Positions 36,701 through 44,175 of a stretch of 53,239 bases of DNA are shown here, piece after piece (position 1 is the first letter of the stretch; every line of letters starts with the position of its first letter). Source of the stretch: Frankia canadensis (GTDB lineage: Bacteria > Actinomycetota > Actinomycetes > Frankiales > Frankiaceae); contig NZ_FZMO01000124.1 of NCBI RefSeq assembly GCF_900197875.1, positions 1 through 53,239 on the forward strand. The letters run 5' to 3'. The notes below the pieces were generated by a model. It saw only the letters and a program-made list of their open reading frames with translations. It did no database searches and was not told the DNA's origin. Made by a program: the position numbers and the translations under genes.

Positions 36701-37666
36701 CCTGACCCGCAGACCCGGCCGCGTCCCAACGCGGCCACCGGGCCGCGGGCCGGCAGCACCGGACCCCAGGCGCGGACGGGCCCCGGCCGGTTCGCGACGC
36801 CGGAGCCGGCGACGGAGACCGCCGAGTCAACCGAGTCCGCCGACGAGCAGGACGCGGCGGAGCTCGAGACGGATGACGTCGAGACGTCCCCGATCTTCGA
36901 CTCGGTGTCCGCCTGGTTCCAGCGGCGCAGCCCGGCTGAGGAGGCCGCGGCGCAGGCGGGCCAGGTCGCCGCGGCGGCCCCGGCCCAGTCGCCGCGGGTC
37001 ACCCAGGCGCCGCAGGTGCCCACGCCGGCCGCGGCTTCCGTCCAGGCGCCGACGCCCGCACCGGCACTGCAGCGGCAGGCCCCGCCGGCGCGGCCCATCG
37101 CCGAGCCCGCGGCCGCCTCGGCGCCGCCGGTGCGACGTCCGGGCCTCGGCGGTGCCTTCGGGCACCGCGCCCCGGGGCGTCCGGGCGCCGACCCGCTGAT
37201 CGGGCCCCGCCCGGTGCCGCCGGTCGAGCCCGCCGCGCCGGCCCCCGCCTACGCGGCGCAGAACGGACCGCAGTCCCAGCCCGCGGCGGCCCAGCCCGCC
37301 GCGGTGGCCCAGCCCTACCAGCAGGCAGGGCAGCCACCAGCAGCACAGGCAGCACCTCAGCCACCGGCCGGGGGAGGCTGGAGCTCCCCCGGGGACGCCG
37401 GCTGGCAGGCCGCCGAGGCAGCACGCCAACCCTCCGCGGGTGGCGTGACACGCTCGGGCCTACCGGTGCGAGTTCCCATGACCCATCTCGTGCCCGGCAG
37501 CGCCGAACCCGCGCCACGCCGGCGTCCCGCCGCTGACACCGCGACCAGGTCCCCCGAGGCTGTCGGTGGCCGGCTCGCCAGCTTCTACCAGGGCGTCCGG
37601 CAGGGACGTGATGTCGGAGTAGACACCACGAGGAGCCCTCGACGTGACGCGCAGGAGGAACGGTGA
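33743..37666 (+). CDS. cvnA: Conservon sensor histidine kinase CvnA-like, with nitrate/sulfonate-sensing type extracellular domain
   Basis: GTG 33743 (after GCGAAGGTAC) or ATG 33758 starts the protein, about 1307 residues. A first membrane helix (LIAILIVPVAAILAYSSIAAG) precedes a roughly 300-residue extracytoplasmic helical sensor of the NIT type. A second helix (LLSGLLVVVILATALLAALIVA) follows, then a HAMP-like segment and a histidine-kinase ATPase domain: N box LVAELLENATSYSPP, G1 EDQGIGMP, G2 GLFAVGRLAGRHGIRVQ. No standard H-box phospho-acceptor is obvious, as usual for conservon kinases. Everything after about residue 695 (600 residues) is Pro/Gly/Arg-rich and disordered, with NDGR repeats. 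Its stop overlaps the cvnB start (GTGA), making a four-gene operon. Confidence 0.93.
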   Translation: MRRQPMASSTGIAADAEPTSAPGLPVDNEDGGQRDDRSAAPPDPTGSGLGRLRRAASNPTNWRVRTKLIAILIVPVAAILAYSSIAAGSALTSTRDVNRVADLTTISRSAVTLAHALEQERTYSVGLVASGPVAMRRNDSLPPLQTKVNDAYQAYKSSTNGRRGSFGSTVREALDDVQTRMDSLPAKRLTVKRLVDPKAAQIAYQPIIDSLIDLLQLIPQGNDDEQLVNGVNSAFFLMSGTELLAQEQSLIYGLIIQGSNRPFTEGDFREFLSAETQRTRFRDNLENVAGPAQLAIYTPTIDAENNGDIENTDNFVDTVLGSPVNQPLSSVEATKWNRSTQDAIDAGADASGQLLGLVDDRVGTLRGDIQQRALLSGLLVVVILATALLAALIVARSLVRPLLALRTAALDIADRRLPDAVRRLRDSTDQDIDDSIEPVGIDTDEEVGEVARAFDEVHREAIRLASEQASLRNNVNAMFVNLSRRSQGLVERQLRLIDDLENREQDPDQLANLFKLDHLATRMRRNNESLLVLAGTDTARRWTHPVPLNEVVLAAISEVEQYTRVKQTSAAPVSIAGNGVSDVVHLVAELLENATSYSPPVTDVLVTSHSLGPGAGAMIEIEDQGIGMPAKELERINERLANPPVVDVSVSRTMGLFAVGRLAGRHGIRVQLRESSSGGITAVVRLPAKLVTGDSAASGPGRAPALPRPADPPALTAGPATGAERAIGPGERPGAPGGHGPDTGERAGGLAAAGSTNGSSNGAHRTGPEPPAREGFFDDSSGPRRFPTTGPFPLTGPMAAQLGSDRTGPMPTTDRRDQFSPGRDGPGGRNDGRNDGRNDGRNGGGDNGLDRGQPGPHAFDSQEIDLGGPRDRGLTGPGDHPTPPPAVTPDTETIERRGPAQREPAAPDVTSPMSFGDNRWPTRPRPGAEPAARDRPDTGPRLPMRDRPAPEADRAPAEPIQRVERVEPGEPAEPRTGSVFLRSEDRPDPQTRPRPNAATGPRAGSTGPQARTGPGRFATPEPATETAESTESADEQDAAELETDDVETSPIFDSVSAWFQRRSPAEEAAAQAGQVAAAAPAQSPRVTQAPQVPTPAAASVQAPTPAPALQRQAPPARPIAEPAAASAPPVRRPGLGGAFGHRAPGRPGADPLIGPRPVPPVEPAAPAPAYAAQNGPQSQPAAAQPAAVAQPYQQAGQPPAAQAAPQPPAGGGWSSPGDAGWQAAEAARQPSAGGVTRSGLPVRVPMTHLVPGSAEPAPRRRPAADTATRSPEAVGGRLASFYQGVRQGRDVGVDTTRSPRRDAQEER
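36224..36270 (+). repeat. 12-bp tandem repeat encoding NDGR
   Basis: Three perfect copies of GGACGCAACGAC and a partial fourth lie in the disordered tail of CvnA. The unit is four codons, so changes keep the frame. Confidence 0.9.
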
Positions 37667-38085
37667 CACCCGTGAGTTCTGATGCCCAGAACCTCAACTG
37701 GTTGATCAACAACTTTGTCGACCGTGTCCCGGGTGTCGCCCACACGGTGGTCGTATCCGCGGACGGCCTGTTGCTGGCCGTCTCGGACGGCTTCCCCCGG
37801 GACCGGGCCGACCAGCTCGCCGCGGTGGCCTCTGGCCTGGTGAGCCTCACCCAGGGCGCCGCCCGGGTCTTCGAGGCCGGCGGTGTGACCCAGACCGTCG
37901 TGGAGATGGAGCACGGCTTCCTGTTCATCATGGCGATCAGCGACGGCGCGAGCATGGCCGTCCTCGCCGCGCCGTCGTGCGACATCGGCCTCGTCGGCTA
38001 TGAAATGGCACTGCTGGTCAGCCGGGCGAAGGACGTCCTCACCCCGGCCCTGCGCGCCGAACTGCAGGGGACGCTTCCGCGGTGA
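37663..38085 (+). CDS. cvnB: Roadblock/LC7 domain protein, conservon component CvnB-like
   Basis: GTG 37663 follows AGGAGGAAC and overlaps the cvnA stop by 4 bp. 140 residues, entirely one roadblock/LC7 domain: LNWLINNFVDRVPGVAHTVVVSADGLLLAVSDGF, then LAAVASGLVSLTQGAARVF and FLFIMAISDGASMAVLA. Such proteins act as small-GTPase regulators or scaffolds at the membrane and in Streptomyces conservons bind the kinase and GTPase partners. The exact role here is inferred from operon structure. Confidence 0.95.
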   Translation: MTPVSSDAQNLNWLINNFVDRVPGVAHTVVVSADGLLLAVSDGFPRDRADQLAAVASGLVSLTQGAARVFEAGGVTQTVVEMEHGFLFIMAISDGASMAVLAAPSCDIGLVGYEMALLVSRAKDVLTPALRAELQGTLPR

Positions 38086-38110
38086 CTAGGCGGCAGCACA
38101 GGGAGTCAGG

Positions 38111-38470
38111 GTGAGTATCGATCCCGAGAGCGCGCCCGGTCCGGTCGTCCGTCCTTACGCGATGACCGGCGGGCGAACTCGGTCGCGCTATGAGCTCGCC
38201 ATCGAGGCGCTCGTCTTCACGACGCCGCTGGGCGAGGAGCGGGCCATCGCCCTCAACCTTGAGCAACAGACCATCGCCGCCATGTGCCGGCAGGTGCGAT
38301 CCATCGCGGAGATCGCCGCCGGGCTCCGGGTCCCACTGGGGGTCGCCCGCGTGCTGGTAGGCGACATGGCGGACGAGGGATTCGTCCGCGTCCACCAGCA
38401 GCCTGACCGCGACGAGGCACCGGATCTCGCGTTGCTCGAAAGGGTTCTCAGTGGCCTTCGAAAGCTCTGA
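38111..38470 (+). CDS. cvnC: DUF742 protein, conservon component CvnC-like
   Basis: GTG 38111, preceded by GGGAGTCAGG, gives 119 residues. DUF742 landmarks: VRPYAMTGGRTRSRYELAIEALV near the start, then EQQTIAAMCRQVRSIAEIAAGLRVPLGVARVLVGDMADEGFV, a winged-helix-like block, and a C-terminal LLERVLSGLRKL. It starts 25 bp after cvnB and its end overlaps cvnD by 20 bp. Probably a DNA-binding-like or adaptor component of the conservon complex. Confidence 0.95.
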   Translation: MSIDPESAPGPVVRPYAMTGGRTRSRYELAIEALVFTTPLGEERAIALNLEQQTIAAMCRQVRSIAEIAAGLRVPLGVARVLVGDMADEGFVRVHQQPDRDEAPDLALLERVLSGLRKL

Positions 38471-39047
38471 CAACAGGCGGGTCAACTCCGCCGTCGCCAC
38501 GACCTCGGTGAAGATCGTGGTGGCGGGAGGGTTCGGCGCCGGGAAGACCACCTTCGTGGGCTCGGTGTCCGAGATCGTCCCGCTGCGCACCGAGGCCGTC
38601 ATGACCGAGGCGGGCGCCCACGTCGACGACCTCACTCACCTCACCGACAAGACCACGACGACGGTCGCGATGGACTTCGGCCGTGTCTCCCTCGACGAGG
38701 ACCTGATCCTGTACCTGTTCGGGACACCTGGGCAGTACCGCTTCTGGTTCATGTGGGACGACATCGTGCGGGGTGCCATCGGGGCGATCGTGTTGGCCGA
38801 CACCCGCCGTCTCGCCGACTGCTTCGCCGCCGTCGACTACTTCGAGCAGCGCCAGCTGCCGTTCGTCGTGGGCGTCAACTGCTTCGACGGCATCCTGCGG
38901 CACTCGATCGAGGACGTCCGCGAGGCGCTGCAGATCAACCCCGCCGTACCGATCATCACCTGCGACGCCCGCAACCGTGACTCGACCAAGAGCGCGCTGA
39001 TCGCGGTGGTCGAGCACACCATGTCGCGGGCGGCGGCGCGGGCCTGA
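38451..39047 (+). CDS. cvnD: Small GTPase-like ATP/GTP-binding protein, conservon component CvnD-like
   Basis: GTG 38451 lies within the end of cvnC. 198 residues of the MglA/Cvn GTPase-like family. P-loop GGFGAGKTTFVGSVSEI, a conserved Thr region (TTVAMDFGRV), switch II-like FGTPGQYRFWFMWDDIV in place of DxxG, and VVGVNCFDG where Ras-like proteins have NKxD. Likely a nucleotide switch coupled to the sensor kinase. Last gene of the operon; two hairpins follow. Confidence 0.95.
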   Translation: MAFESSDNRRVNSAVATTSVKIVVAGGFGAGKTTFVGSVSEIVPLRTEAVMTEAGAHVDDLTHLTDKTTTTVAMDFGRVSLDEDLILYLFGTPGQYRFWFMWDDIVRGAIGAIVLADTRRLADCFAAVDYFEQRQLPFVVGVNCFDGILRHSIEDVREALQINPAVPIITCDARNRDSTKSALIAVVEHTMSRAAARA

Positions 39048-39104
39048 GCCGGCCGCTGCCCGGGCCCCGTGACGGGTCCGGGCAGCGGGGCTGGGTGCGG
39101 GCAG

Positions 39105-39146
39105 CGGGGCTGGGTGCGGGCGGCGCAGCCCCCGCACCCAGCCCCG
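39105..39146. terminator. Perfect 16-bp hairpin between converging genes
   Basis: CGGGGCTGGGTGCGGG and its exact complement flank a 10-nt loop. The left arm is the second copy of a tandem 19-bp repeat (GGGCAGCGGGGCTGGGTGC type). It lies downstream of cvnD and the converging solute-binding protein gene. Confidence 0.75.
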
Positions 39147-39166
39147 GTACGACGGGCACGGCCCGA

Positions 39167-39212
39167 CATGTGTGAGGGCCCGCAGGCGGCTGCCTGCGGG
39201 CCCTCACACATG
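39167..39212. terminator. Perfect 21-bp hairpin, bidirectional terminator candidate
   Basis: CATGTGTGAGGGCCCGCAGGC, a GGCT loop and the exact complement. It lies 30 bp before the end of the leftward solute-binding protein gene and about 120 bp after cvnD, so it can stop transcription from both sides. No T-tract. Confidence 0.85.
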
Positions 39213-39242
39213 CGTGGGCGGCTTCCAGCCGCCACCGGTGGC

Positions 39243-40655
39243 CTAGACCTGCTCCGGCAGCGCCCGAAGCTGCGAGTCCATCGGCACCCGGGGGTTGCCG
39301 GAGTCATTCACGATCTTGAGTACGAAGTCGGTGTCGCTCTTGTCCCACTGGCCGCCGACCACGCCGACTCTGGCCACGTTCTTGGGCACGTTCGGCTGGG
39401 AGCCGAACGCCACCGGCCCGACGATCGTCTGGGCGTCGACCTCCCGGATCGCGGCGACGATGGCCTCCCGGTCCAGCGACGCGGCCCCGCCGAGCGCCTT
39501 CACGGCGACCTCGAACAGCGCGTAGACGAAGCCGAGGGTCGGTGACCAGCCACGGCCCCGGGTCGTCGCGAAGTCGTTGGCCAGGTCCCTGGAGGTCCTG
39601 TTGGTCAGCGAGCTGCGGAAGGGGTGCGACGGCGACCAGCCGACGTCGGTGGTCAGCGCGTCCCCGTTGGACCCCAGCGCCCGGACGTCCTCCTGGAAGT
39701 CCAGCGCCTTCGACATCGTCAGTGCCTTCGGCGTGAAGTTCCCGGCACGGACCTGACGCTGGAAGGTCGCGAGGTCCGCCGCCTGGGCCACCCCGACGAC
39801 GCTCTGGACGCCGGCCTGCTTGAACTGCTCCACATAGTCCCGGAAGGCGTCGGTCCCCGGCTGGAAGCCGGCCTGACCCGGCGAGGTCACCTGAAAGTTG
39901 AACCGGCTGATCGTGGGAATTCCGAAGTCCTGGCTGGCGAATGCACGACCGTCATCATCCTCGGGGTAGACAAGACCCACCTTGGTGACGCCCAGCTGAC
40001 GCCACATCGCCACATAGGTGGCGACGACGTCGTCCACGCCCCAGTAAAAGTGGTACGTCCAGTGGAAGGGCATGTCGACGTTGCCGCCGCGCCCGTACCA
40101 CCAGGACTGCCACGGGGCGATCGTCGAGATGCAGGGAACCTGGTTGATCTCGCACTGGTCGGCCACCGGAATCGCCGTGTCCGAGGTGCCGCCGGCCAGG
40201 ACGATGTCGACCTTGTCCTTGAAGATCAGGTCCGTGGCCGCGATGCCGGCGCCGTGCCGGTCGGACGCGGAGTCCCGGACGAAGATCTCCACCGGATAGG
40301 TGCGCCCGCCGACCTTGACGCCGTCGGCGAGAATCCTGCGCATCGACGCGACGACGTACGAGTCGATGATGCTGTACGACCCCAGGGCTCCGGTACGTGG
40401 GAGAACGTACCCGATTCGGATCTTGCGCTGGCCGCCTGAGGAGGACCCGCCGCCGCACGCGGCCAGCACACCGGCGGCCGGCGCCGCGACCGCGGCCGTC
40501 CCAGCCCACCGCAGCAGGCTGCGCCGATCGAGCGGCGCCCGGTCGAGAGCCGACCGGTGGACGGCCGGCGGGTGCCCACCCACCCCGCCGGACGCGCCCT
40601 TGTCGTCACCGGCGGCCGGGCTCCGCCAGCCACCCATACCACCAGACCTGAACAT
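39243..40655 (-). CDS. ABC transporter substrate-binding lipoprotein (amide/urea/branched-chain amino acid type)
   Basis: ATG 40655 after a CAGGATCAGGT site gives 470 residues; a TTG 13 codons earlier is possible. The N-terminus has a twin-arginine-like signal (LDRRSLLRWAGTAAVAAP) and a lipobox LAAC, so it is a Tat- or Sec-exported lipoprotein. The mature part is a periplasmic-binding fold type I of the Leu/Ile/Val and urea family: IRIGYVLPRTGALGSY, ATDLIFKDKVDIVLAGGTSD, VGLVYPEDDDGRAFA. No permease or ATPase genes are adjacent, so its transporter is elsewhere or it serves as a sensor. It converges on the conservon across two hairpins, which is suggestive but not proof of a link. Confidence 0.88.
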   Translation of the reverse strand: MFRSGGMGGWRSPAAGDDKGASGGVGGHPPAVHRSALDRAPLDRRSLLRWAGTAAVAAPAAGVLAACGGGSSSGGQRKIRIGYVLPRTGALGSYSIIDSYVVASMRRILADGVKVGGRTYPVEIFVRDSASDRHGAGIAATDLIFKDKVDIVLAGGTSDTAIPVADQCEINQVPCISTIAPWQSWWYGRGGNVDMPFHWTYHFYWGVDDVVATYVAMWRQLGVTKVGLVYPEDDDGRAFASQDFGIPTISRFNFQVTSPGQAGFQPGTDAFRDYVEQFKQAGVQSVVGVAQAADLATFQRQVRAGNFTPKALTMSKALDFQEDVRALGSNGDALTTDVGWSPSHPFRSSLTNRTSRDLANDFATTRGRGWSPTLGFVYALFEVAVKALGGAASLDREAIVAAIREVDAQTIVGPVAFGSQPNVPKNVARVGVVGGQWDKSDTDFVLKIVNDSGNPRVPMDSQLRALPEQV

Positions 40656-40790
40656 GGCACCTGATCCTGCCGCACGGCGGTTTAAACCTGACAACCGGGG
40701 TCCGCGGTCGAGTCGATCACATCGGCGGCGAACCGGAGGGACCCGACATTTTGCCGCATTTGCTTACGGTCGGCATAGGGTCGGGTCTTC

Positions 40791-43700
40791 TCAGTTCACT
40801 CCGCAGAATCGATGTGGTGCCGAACCACTCGCCTTGAGTTCGAGCGTGCCCTGCGCCTTGCCACGGATTCCCGCGCCCGGCTTGGCGATGTGCACCGCGG
40901 ACAGATCCTTGAGCGGCCCGCTGGTGAACTTCACGTCGCCGATCACATTCCCGCCGTCGTTGCCGGACACCGGCGTGATCGTGTACTGCCCGGCGGTGCC
41001 CTGCCAGGTGTACTCGCCCGCCGTACGGGCGACGACCAGCACCCCGACGACATCCTTGGACAGCGTCAGCGGGCTCGTCCCGGTCATCAGGCGGCACTGC
41101 CAGCTGCCGTCGATCATCGCCCTGCCGACCAGGGCGTCGGGGTTCGTCGTCGCCGGGCCCTGGGCGGCGTCGGCCGACGGGCTCGCCGCCGCGGGCGACC
41201 CACCGCCGCCGCCCCCGCCGCGCAGCACCACGTAGCCACCGATCCCCAGCAGCACCAGGACCAGCGCCACCGCCAGCGGGCCGAGCCAGCCCTGCCGCAG
41301 CCAGGCCAGCCAGTCCGCGGCCGCCGGCTCGTCCTCGCCCCGGCGTGGATCCGCCTGGTCCGCCGGATCGAGCAGGCCCGACGGTGTCGCGTCGCGGGCG
41401 GCTCGCCGGTGCGGGCCCGAGTGGGTACCCGCCCCGGCCCGGCCCGCCGAGCGCCGGGCCCCGGGGCCGGTCGCGCCGCCCCGAGCCGACCGGTCGGCCG
41501 TGCGGCGCCGCCGCTCGCCGGTCTCGGCCCGGGCCCGCTCCCCCGCCGCCGCGTCCGCGGGCGCGGCGGCCCGCTCGCCCGAGGGCGAGGCCACCGGCTG
41601 CAGGCTGTTCGTGTCGGCGACCGGATTCGGGGTACGGCGGCGATCCGCGGGGACGCTGCGCCCGCTGGGCTTGCGCACCGAGCGGGACGGCTGCCAGCCG
41701 CTGTCGTCGCCCGCCGGATCGCCGGCGCCCGACCGGCCCCGCCCGCCGGAGCGCCGGGTGACCAGCGAGGTCATCTCGGCCGGTGTCTCGGGGCGGCGGC
41801 CGGGCGTGGCCGCCGCCCGCCCGGTCTGACCACCCGGTCCCGGCGACCCGCCGGGACCGGACGCCCGCCCGGCAGCGGGAGCGTCCGCCGGGGCGGCCGC
41901 GTCCGGCCGGTACAGCGGCCGGACCGTCGTCATCGTCTCCTCGACCCGGCGCACCACCGCGCGCCCGGGCCGTGCGGCGCCCGGCGGCGCACCCGGCCGG
42001 CCGGCGGCGTCGCCGGGCTGGGCCCCGCCACCGGCGGGGGCACGCCAGCCGGTGCCCGCTCCCGGCGCGGCTCCGGGGGCCTGGGGCGCGCCGGGCGGCT
42101 GAGGGGCTCCGGGCGGCTGTGGGGCTCCAGGCGGCTGGGCGGTCGGGAGCGGATCCGTCACCGCCGGCCCGCGGGCACCCTGCGCCGGGCGGCGGCGCAC
42201 CACCGGCAGCGGCCCGGACAGCGGATCCGCCCGGTCGCCGATGAGGCCCGGCAGTCCAGGCGGTGGCAGCGGGCGCACGAAACTGCCCGTGTCGGTCAGC
42301 GGGTTGCGCCAGCCCGACGGGCGGGCCGCGGCGCCCCAGGGGTCCCGCGACGGGTCGGAGGCCCGCGGGTCACCGGCCGGGGAACCCATCGCCCGGGCAT
42401 CCGCGGGCGGCGGTGTCGGGGCGTGGCCGACCGCGGAGCGGCGCGTGCCGGGAACGGATTGGTCGGCGGGCCCGGCCGCGGCGTCGGAGCCCGCCGGCGG
42501 ACGGGCGGCGGCGGGACGTGACTGGCGCGAGGGCCGCCTGGCCAGCGCGCCCGGGCCGTCCGCTCCCGCCGCCGTACCGGGGCGGCCCGTCGCGCCGGTG
42601 CCGCGCGACCCGCTCCCGGGCAGGTAACCGTCGCCACCGAAGCCGCGGGGTGGGGTGGAGGGATACGGCAGGGCCTGGCCGGTGGCCGTCGGGTCCGCGC
42701 GCAGCGGATCGTCGCCGGGCGAGGCGAACGGGCGCAGCCGCGGCGCGCTGTGCCCGTTCCACGGATCTGACCGGGCCGGCGCGCCCGTGGGGTCCCCAGG
42801 CGCCGTTCCCGGCGCGGCCGGCCCCGAAAGGGGGCTCGAACCGGCGGGCGGGGACGGCAGGGGCATCGGACCGGTGCGGGGCCCGTTCGACGGCACCGGG
42901 CGGGCGGAGATCGGGAACCCGCCGGTGAACGGGTCGGTGTAGCCGTCCCCCGTCCCGTCCTGGGGTGGGGGGCGGCGAGCGTCACCGACCCGCACAGAGC
43001 CCGTCGACGGCCCGTCCCAACCCGGCTGGGCGCGATGGCCAGGGCCCGCTCCCGGCCACGCGCCCCCCATCGAGATGCCCCCCGTGGTGGCGCCGCCGGT
43101 CCCGGCACCCGCGCCGGGCACGCCGCCGCGGGCGGATCCGCGTTCACCCGCCAGCGGGGCGCCGGGGGCCGGCGGATGACCGGGCGGAACCGGACTGACC
43201 GACGGCAGGTACGACATCGGCCCGCCCCCACCGGGCGCGGCCTGCCGCCCGGCTGGCGGCGGATACCCGCCGTGCGCCGCCGGCCCGCCGTGCGCCGCCG
43301 GCCCGCCATGCCCGGGGGATGCGGAGTGCCCGGGGGATGCGGAGTGCCCAGGCGGTGTGACGTGCTGCCCGGGCGGTGTGACGTGCTGCCCGGGCGGTTC
43401 CCCGTACGTGGAGGGTGGCGGCGGGGCCGGGCGGACCGGCGGGGTCGGGCTGGGCGGCGCGACCGAGATCCCCGACGGGCTTGCCGGGCGCGCCGGACCG
43501 TCGTTCCAGGTGCTGGTGACGTCGAAGGGGTTGCTGGTGACGTCGAAGGGGTCGGCGGCGCGGGCCGGCGCCGCAGCGGCCCGCGCGTCGGGGCCAGGCC
43601 CGTGCGGGGGCGCCGGCGCCGGGGCGGGCGGCCATGGCGTCGGGCCCCACGTCGGCATCGGCGCCGCGGGGGACGGCTCGGGCTCACCGACCCGCTCGAC

Positions 43701-43856
43701 CGCGAAGAAGTCGTCGTCGCGCCGCGGTGGCACCGGCTGGTTGAGATCGGCGTCGTGGGTCGTCACCCGGCCGTCACCCGCCCGGCGGTGGGGCCACGCC
43801 GCAGCCGTGGCGTGGGAGGCGGGGCCGCGCGGCGGCGTGTCGTCGTCGGGCGGCAT
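40791..43856 (-). CDS. Large single-pass membrane protein with about 850 disordered residues
   Basis: ATG 43856 follows GGAGGGCGGGAG. 1021 residues. Residues 1-865 are Pro/Gly/Ala/Arg-rich low complexity with short repeats (PPGQHVT, SPGHSA, AAHGGP, QPPGAP, DPFDVTSN). One membrane helix follows (WLGPLAVALVLVLLGIGGYVVL), then a poly-Gly linker and a compact extracellular domain of about 110 residues with a Cys pair (WQCRLM near its start, HRFCGVN at the end). The domain looks beta-rich, but I do not recognise its family. Topology predicts a cytoplasmic disordered part, which could be a kinase substrate or polymer-like scaffold. It has a sibling in layout at 44176-45471. Confidence 0.75.
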   Translation of the reverse strand: MPPDDDTPPRGPASHATAAAWPHRRAGDGRVTTHDADLNQPVPPRRDDDFFAVERVGEPEPSPAAPMPTWGPTPWPPAPAPAPPHGPGPDARAAAAPARAADPFDVTSNPFDVTSTWNDGPARPASPSGISVAPPSPTPPVRPAPPPPSTYGEPPGQHVTPPGQHVTPPGHSASPGHSASPGHGGPAAHGGPAAHGGYPPPAGRQAAPGGGGPMSYLPSVSPVPPGHPPAPGAPLAGERGSARGGVPGAGAGTGGATTGGISMGGAWPGAGPGHRAQPGWDGPSTGSVRVGDARRPPPQDGTGDGYTDPFTGGFPISARPVPSNGPRTGPMPLPSPPAGSSPLSGPAAPGTAPGDPTGAPARSDPWNGHSAPRLRPFASPGDDPLRADPTATGQALPYPSTPPRGFGGDGYLPGSGSRGTGATGRPGTAAGADGPGALARRPSRQSRPAAARPPAGSDAAAGPADQSVPGTRRSAVGHAPTPPPADARAMGSPAGDPRASDPSRDPWGAAARPSGWRNPLTDTGSFVRPLPPPGLPGLIGDRADPLSGPLPVVRRRPAQGARGPAVTDPLPTAQPPGAPQPPGAPQPPGAPQAPGAAPGAGTGWRAPAGGGAQPGDAAGRPGAPPGAARPGRAVVRRVEETMTTVRPLYRPDAAAPADAPAAGRASGPGGSPGPGGQTGRAAATPGRRPETPAEMTSLVTRRSGGRGRSGAGDPAGDDSGWQPSRSVRKPSGRSVPADRRRTPNPVADTNSLQPVASPSGERAAAPADAAAGERARAETGERRRRTADRSARGGATGPGARRSAGRAGAGTHSGPHRRAARDATPSGLLDPADQADPRRGEDEPAAADWLAWLRQGWLGPLAVALVLVLLGIGGYVVLRGGGGGGGSPAAASPSADAAQGPATTNPDALVGRAMIDGSWQCRLMTGTSPLTLSKDVVGVLVVARTAGEYTWQGTAGQYTITPVSGNDGGNVIGDVKFTSGPLKDLSAVHIAKPGAGIRGKAQGTLELKASGSAPHRFCGVN

Positions 43857-44175
43857 CTCCCGCCCTCCAGGTCAGCACGCTCGCCGTCGCGATCGTGCGG
43901 CCATGCATCGTGTGAACCGTGTCGTCGCAACCCGCACCCAGCCGGCTCGGGCGGTCGGGAGCCAGCCGGCTCGGGCGGTCGGGAGCGGCGCCACTCGGAG
44001 ACGTCAGGCCCCGGGACGCGGCGCCAGGAGCCGCCCCGCCGTGACCGCATCGCTATGTGTGATGGACGTCTTACCCTGCGAACGGCGAAAAAGCAATCAA
44101 CCGCAGGATCCCCCGCGAGCCGCCCCGGCAGAATTGTGACGTTGGTGCTGTTCGCCCACTTTACACGGATCGCGG
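43857..44175. other. Intergenic region between the two disordered membrane-protein genes
   Basis: About 320 bases. It includes a perfect 24-bp direct repeat (43939-43962 and 43963-43986) and an AT-richer segment near 44080-44170 with CCTGCG...CGCAGG flanking an A5 run, perhaps a terminator of the upstream gene or a promoter of the downstream gene. No coding frame is convincing. Confidence 0.45.
43939..43986. repeat. Perfect 24-bp direct repeat, two copies
   Basis: CAGCCGGCTCGGGCGGTCGG plus GAGC occurs twice in tandem, upstream of the start at 43856. Confidence 0.9.
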
